A DNA stretch of 64,000 nt from NCBI GenBank assembly GCA_032622095.1, contig CP136066.1:190824816-190888815 (forward strand), given 5' to 3'. The notes under the pieces are model-generated. The model ran no database searches. It was given only the letters and a program-made list of their open reading frames with translations, and was not told the DNA's origin. Shown here in pieces: positions 57,976 through 64,000 of the stretch. Every line of letters starts with the position of its first letter. The stretch's first letter is position 1. The stretch is from Siphonodentalium dalli. Lineage: Eukaryota > Mollusca > Scaphopoda > Gadilida > Siphonodentaliidae. The position numbers were made by a program, and so were the translations under genes.

Positions 57976-59842
57976 GTAGAGCGAACCATGTTAACGGATC
58001 ATGCAGGTCATCATATACATTTGTGGCAATGTTAACAAACTTTCACGCTGAAAATCTCTTCATGTGAAATAATTGGAGTCGTTTGTATATATGTGTATGT
58101 ATGTCTTTCGTCAGTCTCTTTGAAAAGCCGACGAAAATCCTAACGGAAGTACGTCTCTAGATTTGTCGATTATATGTCAATTCTACGACGACGCGGCATT
58201 CCCAACATGAGGTAATAAACCGCTTCCAAATATGGAGTGCATTCCTGGTATAGTACATGTTTGTGAGAATCGTAATTTTTTGAAATAGTTATACATTCAA
58301 CAAGATACGAAAGAATAATCAGTCATGAATATCGTTGACTCATAATACTCGAAGATGATATATCATACATTGCGACGAGTATAATGAAGGATGGATATAT
58401 CACATGTGTCCGGTTTTCCAACAATAGTTGTGTTTGACAATGCGTGCAAACATTTTCAACAAATCATTGACCTCTGATGTGTGAAGTGATCTGTTATCAT
58501 GCCCTTAACCAATGGAATCACACGAACTCTGCACCACTCTCCAATGGAATGGAGGGATCCCATCAATCCAGAGCTGAGTTTAGATCAAAACCGCTGGGAA
58601 AGAGACTGGTCGTTCATATGTCTATTTGAACACCACTTCAAATAAATATGGGAAAATCAAATCTAAGGGAAGCGATCATTAGCATTAGAATACATTAGCA
58701 AAACCGTCATTATTATCCAAAATACAGAAAAACAAAACAATAATGTTGTATCAAATACTCCAAATGCACTGCACAGGGTATTACCCGCAATATGGCTCTC
58801 CACTGAGGTGTATATATATTTATATCCTACATACATGACGAGCGATAGAAACGAACAACTGGAACTTACATCATCACACGAAATAATAATACAATAAATT
58901 AGAATCAACTAACACATTTTAGAACTAATAGCCTGGACCAGTATATTCTTTGTAAAAACTGCATGCTATTAGATCCATTAGGCCCTTTGGATGGTGCCCT
59001 GCTAATTTTTTAGCGGAAAGACATTAGCAAATGTCGATATAAATGCATTGAATATGAACTTCCCATTCGCATTAATGTTGCAATGCAACGTACATAGAAC
59101 TAGGTGAAATTTCAATGGACTTGAGTATTGTTAGTGCCGCGATACTTTTAGGTTTTATGGCCATTGATTGTACATATGTAATAACTCTAAGAGATAATGG
59201 CTGATTTATTTGTGTTAACACCATGTTGTGATGGCTAAATTCAATGTGATTCCAATAAGTAAGTACAGTAATATGAACTAACCGCCCATGTTTAGCGACG
59301 AGCTTCAACAATTCTTGCTAGACCGTGTTATAATTATGGCGACGGGATATATACACCAACGACATATTGGGACTCATGGGCACATGATGTAAATACGCAT
59401 AGCATTATCAGTGTTGTACCAAGCAATATCTAACAGAAAAAGTGATGAAGAAGATGTGTTTAGCTCTATCTTGCGCACGCTATAAACAAAGCCCGTTCCC
59501 TCGATGTAATGTTGGTTAGTATTACCAGATATAACAAATGGCGGGTACGGGCTTCCATCGAAGCAAGATTCATGACGCGGCTGGCATTTCAATAACAAAA
59601 TCTACTGCGATACAGATTCATAACGCGAAATTATAGATGACCGATCGACCGATCAAACGTTGAGTTAAGATCGTATCGTGTAATGCCCCGGCATATCGCC
59701 TATCCACCCACTCGGTTCTGAAGATAGACACGACCTTTTGCGTTATTACTGTCAAATGTGTAGCGTGTTTGTAGATTGACTTGTTGTCTACTGAGTTCAC
59801 ACCGCCTTCCGGAGAGCACATACTCGCAATGTCTATACTATT
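57976..59842. other. No gene seen; includes the presumed upstream region of the second PAN gene
   Basis: AT-rich sequence. Minus-strand ORFs (58663-58908, 59072-59311, 59374-59598, 59618-59905) show no domain and the last is antisense to the next exon. No clear TATA box is seen just upstream of 59843. Confidence 0.4.
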
Positions 59843-60163
59843 ATGGAAATTGAATTGAGACTTTTTAGATTCAAAATGTACCAAACGTGTTGGTTCTGGA
59901 ATCAAATAAAATTCGGGTTGATGTCGTTTTTGTTGCTAAATGTGGCCAACGCGAGTGTGTATTCTTTTCCGAAAGGAGATTCTGGATTTCTTATTGAAAC
60001 AAAGTTATCAAACATACTGAGATGTGAGAAAATGTGCACGAGGTACAAAGACTGTACACACGTAGGGTACAACGTCAAAACAAAAATGTGTGTACTGCTC
60101 AAATCTGATCCGGAGGCACACAATTCAGCTTCAGATGAGTGGATGGTGTTACAAGTCACACAG
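59843..60163 (+). CDS. First exon of a second secreted PAN-domain gene, partial
   Basis: Reading from ATG 59843 (or, better for a signal peptide, the in-frame ATG 59876), the exon encodes a hydrophobic stretch GLMSFLLLNVANAS with a likely cleavage after NA. It then has a PAN/apple-like pattern RCEKMCTRYKDC...YNVKTKMC, the same C-x3-C-x5/6-C...C layout as exon 1 of the lectin gene. It ends CAG before gtaagt at 60164, phase 0 (the other gene uses phase 1). The remaining exons are uncertain; one candidate lies at 61109-61181. A secreted protein is predicted; a C-type lectin partner domain is inferred only by analogy. Confidence 0.65.
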
Positions 60164-60182
60164 GTAAGTCGGTAGCTAAACG

Positions 60183-60530
60183 GACATGGCTCATTCGAAC
60201 TTTCAATTTATTTTCTACGTAATTTGGAGCGACGGATACGATAGGTCGACAAATATACGAACTATTGATATACCGGCTTCATATGCTCCGAAAAACACTT
60301 TCCAAAGTCGCAGTCATTTTTCAGACGTTTTCAACTTTTCGCCATGAGTCAGATAAACGCTCTTTATTGCTACCATATCAGGAAAAGACTACCACGAAAC
60401 GCTCTTTTCTGTTCCATGTCGCGCAAATGGCTATAATTTGTTTGGGACTTTGGGTCAATATACAATTGTATTTTTCATTACTCCAGTGCGGCTTTTTGGA
60501 TTACATATGCGTGAGAAAACGAAGTAATAT
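60183..60530 (-). repeat. Dispersed repeat, copy B (inverted partner of 31.5-31.8 kb)
   Basis: Reverse-complement match to 31490-31800 with about 45 extra bases. It begins 20 bases after the exon donor, so it fills the start of the intron. Includes aaacgctctttattg. Confidence 0.75.
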
Positions 60531-61108
60531 TGACGAAATTAGTTCTATATACATTTTCAACAATATTTACAGAAAACCTGATAATTCGAGCGTCTGCACA
60601 ACTCTATATCTATCACCAATTATATATGATCCAGGGAGTATTATTAATACACGAAAATGCTGTACAACTTTAAAAACTAGGATAATTTATACAAACCATA
60701 AATACCCTGCTAGGTTCAACGCCAATCGACATGTCCATATCATAACAATTTACTTAATAATTCATCACGGTGACACATGTGACACGTCAGTTCCTTGAGT
60801 ATTGCTACATGACCTCTTATGTCACATAAATTTGTCGTATGCGTGATTTGTGAATATGTTCTGCCATCATATTACTAACATATGTGCGCAAACTTTTACT
60901 GTATTGGGAAATATCTTGACAAAACATGTACCATAGTCCCTTTTGTATTACACAACTAAAATATGTTTCGAGTGAAATCTAAAAGAAATGTCGCTGCACA
61001 TACGATATTGCACATGGTCAGGACTAACACCAGTGAAAAGCATACAAAGAACGGATGAAACAATGGAAGTGTATAGTCCCAAAATTAAAACTTTTTTACC
61101 GTTTCCAG
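60531..61108. other. Intron or flank, no gene seen
   Basis: The 177-codon ORF at 60265-60798 crosses the repeat and has no domain, so it is not taken as a gene. Confidence 0.4.
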
Positions 61109-61181
61109 CCGAAGTCCACAAACTGCGAAAGCGGCGAGATCCACTTACCAAAGAAAGATGACAAAGCCACATGCATGATGA
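61109..61181 (+). CDS. Candidate exon 2 of the second PAN gene
   Basis: A good acceptor (ttttttaccgtttccag) precedes 73 bases that continue the phase-0 frame and encode PKSTNCESGEIHLPKKDDKA-TC, followed by a gtatgt donor at 61182 (phase 1). Two Cys suggest an extracellular segment. Phase agreement is the main support; no domain recognised. Confidence 0.3.
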
Positions 61182-62879
61182 GTATGTGTACTGTCTGTTT
61201 GTTTGTTTCCTGAACATCCCTTCAGATTAATAATAGACCAGTCCAGTGCCTACTTGTCTTTGTGTAACTTATGTGAGAATCCGTTTGGTCAAGAAATGTT
61301 TACTCTCATGTTTTCCATAAGGGTATAATATGTTGCCCGGTGATCAGCAACCCCCTGGACATATGCAGCGATGGTATGGAGAGCATGTTGGTTATACACA
61401 GTAAACGTGATGATTTGGTTGTCCATTTGGGCATTATCAATGCACATATAACATTATATGTGAACATGTTCTAGGAAGCGATACCATGCAGTTCTTGAGT
61501 CGATTAGAACACCGCGATTAAATATATCTTTATAACATTGTCCACATCTTATGCACGTAACATCAACATAACAGTTCCATAACGAGAAAGTAAAATGTCT
61601 TGTGCCTTGGGTATTGGTGGGACTGCTAGAAGTTTCGGCACCTTGGACTTTCGGCACCTGCTAATTTTCAGACCAACGAAATTATGAGTGAATACCAAAT
61701 GTGTTTGTTTTTATTGTTTATTTCAATAATATGTGATAAAACATGTAACATGGTAACAAAAATAAACACTTGGTGGAACGAATGGTAACGATGGTGAACA
61801 TATAAAGAGCACAAGTCATCCAATGCTAAGGAAAGAATGCTGATCGGAATAGCACAACATGTTATGAACATGCATGTAGCAATGTCTCTAGGTGTGGATA
61901 TACAAGCCGACAGAAGCTTCTAGGAGTGAAGTTGCTGAGATGCGCCTCCTTGCGTAACGGAACCATAAGTCAAACAACTTCGCCTGTTTCTCACTGGATG
62001 TCCTTCGTTGGTTTCGGATGTCATGCGACTCAAGGTGCAGATCTTCAATAAGAAAATAAAAGGGAACATGACCTCTGATGGCGACTCTGCAGTTCAGTGC
62101 GATGTGCCATCATTCAACGTGGTTGTTGGTACGGACGCTATACATATACACACTCCAGCAGTTGACATATAACACTGGCCCGTATATCCATTGGTCGCTG
62201 ACGTAGCGCATGACTTGTTTGAGCTTAGTTGAATTGAGACAATAAAGAGCGTTTACCTTACCTATGTTCGAACTGTTGAAATTACTGATAACGTATTACT
62301 TATCTAAGCTTCATCGTGGTATAGACGGTCCGCGTATTAGTATAACAAGCAGTTATTTAGTATTGTATGAATGTATTTAGGTTTTTTGAAATTACAAGAT
62401 TGATATGTCTGTTCAAGACATGCGCATGTTGATCGAATTTGAAAACGTATACCGATTTTAATAAAACCCAGCGACGGTGGCTTAATTCCAGAGAGGTGTT
62501 CTTCATTATATTGTTAGTAAAGATAACACTACCTGATAACAAAACGAATTCGACAATGACTGCCGACATATTAACAGATAAAGACGTAATCGGAGTATTG
62601 TCTTTTATTACACTCCTACGTGCGATTTACATTGAAAACGAAGTTCCTCTGATGCTACTGCTAACTTCATGTGTCGCATTTAACCCTCCATTGTCTTCCC
62701 AATACGATAGCGATAGGAATACTGGATTTGTTCTGGCTTTCCCTTTGCAGTTTCGATGAAGACTTGAACATCCATCCAGATGAATAATATATCGTTCCAG
62801 TGTATGATTTTATGACTGAATTGGAGAATCCATTCAGTATACGATATTTCAATATGCACAATGTTTACTCATATATATC
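61182..62879. other. No gene seen
   Basis: AT-rich sequence. Two inverted units of the 63.7-kb minisatellite occur at 61628-61665. The ORF at 62439-62759 has no domain. caataaagagcgttta at 62240 matches a motif in other repeats of the window. Confidence 0.4.
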
Positions 62880-63372
62880 GACATGTGGCCGTTCTACCAA
62901 GGGTCTGATGCTTCGGCGTCGATGTGAAAAAATATGTTGGTCAATTCAAATTATGATAGCTACAGACAACATTGTCTGCTCGCGATATATAAGAGGGTAA
63001 TCAATGCTAAGATACTCACATACTGCACGAGTGGGAGAAGCTTGAAGTCCAGACACTTCTATAAAGAGTTTGGTGGTGTGGTGTCGATTTGGAAATTCGT
63101 TTGTCGATTCGCTACGTCATATTATGATAGTTCTCTGAATAGATAGCCCTGTCGGTTTCCGGTATATAAGAGGACCATCAATATCTGATTTACTCAAATA
63201 CACTACACCGAGTGAGGAGCTTGAGTCAAGACACTTATATCAAGGGTTTGTTAGTGCCGTGTCGATGTCAGAATCAAATTGGTCGATAGCTCCTACGTCA
63301 TAACATGATAGCTCTCAAAACAGACCATCCGATCTATTCGCGATATATAAGAGGGACATCGATAACGATATT
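62880..63372 (+). repeat. About 180-bp tandem array, each unit with a TATA-like motif
   Basis: Motif tatataaga.g occurs at 62986, 63163 and 63344. It is preceded by a tcatattatgatag...tctg block and followed by atcaat, ...cgagtg.gaagcttgaagtc-type sequence, agacactt, and ggtgtcgat. The first unit is partial. The even spacing of a core-promoter-like motif is notable; no transcript unit was recognised. Confidence 0.7.
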
Positions 63373-63625
63373 TCTATAAAATTGCACCACATAAATAGTG
63401 CAGTGGCCGAACACTCAAAATGGTTGGGTACCCCAACCCACGGTAGAACAAGTTAAAACCAATATATATAACAGGTTGGGGCATGACGAACAAGTAAAAT
63501 TGATTGGCGTTTGTTGTCTCTTGGCCTGTCGGTATTCATATTGGGAAATGCCGCTGCTGCACGTTCGATGCTACCAACAGCAAAGACAATATCATATATG
63601 AAAAGAAAACAAAAAGAAAAGTGCT

Positions 63626-63755
63626 GAAACGTCTTCTGTGAAGTGCCAAAACGTCCAAGCACCTGGGCCGAAACAACCAAGTGCCGAAACCCCAGGTGCC
63701 AAAACGTCCAGAAAACCAGGTGCCGAAACGTCTAGGTGCCGAAACGTCCTGCACC
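63626..63755. repeat. Short minisatellite (caggtgccgaaacgtc)
   Basis: About seven imperfect 13-22-bp units of the form aggtgccgaaacgtcc. Two further units in the opposite orientation lie 2 kb away at 61628-61665 (tttcggcaccttggactttc). Minus-strand ORF repeats RFGTW-type residues as a by-product. Confidence 0.8.
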
Positions 63756-64000
63756 CATTGGTGACATGCTTTCCAAAGTTGGGACAATTGTAGGTCTAGG
63801 TGGACAAAATTTACCACACCCAATAATACTCAATCGTATCGAACGGTATGAAAATTAAACAAAATGAAAAAATAAAAAATTGTGTAAAGTCCACAATATT
63901 GTTCGAAATACACGAACATAATATTTGTTCTGTTTCCTTTCGTCCAAAAAGTTCAGATTGAACCATATTATGAAACCTAACTTTTCGCTATATCTTTCGC
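63756..64000. other. Window end, no gene seen
   Basis: AT-rich sequence without recognisable features. Confidence 0.4.

Noticed and set aside
59618-59905. Minus-strand 95-codon ORF overlapping the second PAN exon
   Set aside because: Antisense to a better supported signal-peptide/PAN exon and without a domain.
60265-60798. 177-codon ORF as a gene
   Set aside because: Its first half is the dispersed repeat also found at 31.5 kb, and the rest is AT-rich with no motif.
1-64000. tRNA or rRNA genes
   Set aside because: Scanning for T-loop and B-box-like ggttcgaatcc motifs gave no candidate with a plausible cloverleaf, and no rRNA-like block was seen.

Overview
The window looks like animal, most likely molluscan (lophotrochozoan), nuclear DNA. 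It is AT-rich and gene-sparse. Genes are split by large introns with GT..AG junctions, and most of the space is dispersed or tandem repeats. The domain set (C2H2 zinc-finger arrays, PAN/apple plus C-type lectin secreted proteins, a SWIM-like ORF, BEL/Pao, LINE, Helitron and Harbinger-like elements) and several bivalve/gastropod-style repeats support this. The phylum call is inference, because no rRNA, tRNA or mitochondrial gene is present to fix it.

Layout. 0-1.4 kb: minus-strand exon with at least 15 tandem C2H2 fingers, running off the left edge. 1.4-11 kb: no firm gene; fold-back elements at 1.93-2.10, 4.02-4.75 and 8.20-8.64 kb, a palindromic CpG-rich block at 3.06-3.37 kb, a dispersed repeat at 6.7-7.2 kb and a possible two-exon acidic ORF at 8.8-9.7 kb. 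11.2-17.5 kb: a decayed transposase-like or coiled-coil protein gene, split cleanly and in frame by a 3.0-kb Helitron (13372-16380). 18.3-24.0 kb: a decayed RNA 2'-phosphotransferase (KptA/TPT1) gene with a 144-bp coding minisatellite, then a 5'-truncated LINE on the minus strand, then a decayed zinc-finger plus TatD-nuclease gene. 24.1-25.1 kb: two minisatellites. 25.6-28.2 kb: a BEL/Pao retrotransposon remnant (gag and protease, truncated at the start of reverse transcriptase). 29-31.8 kb: tandem and dispersed repeats.

33.0-49.7 kb holds the clearest host gene: a four-exon, all phase-1, 255-residue secreted protein (signal peptide, PAN-like domain, Thr-rich linker, C-type lectin domain). 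Its introns hold a 2.6-kb Harbinger-like element with a Myb/SANT remnant, duplicated LINE tails, a fold-back repeat family and a SWIM-like ORF. 50.9-52.0 kb is a 1.14-kb element with terminal inverted repeats and a TTA duplication. 53.0-53.5 kb is a higher-order satellite. At 59.8 kb a second gene starts with a signal peptide and PAN-like exon, so the right half may be a small cluster of PAN-type secreted, lectin-like genes. The last 4 kb carry a TATA-bearing tandem array (62.9-63.4 kb) and a short minisatellite.

The apparently functional host genes are the zinc-finger gene and the PAN/lectin genes. The KptA, TatD and transposase-like genes all carry frameshifts or stops and look like decayed members of multicopy families. 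All family names come from motif recognition by eye, without database search.
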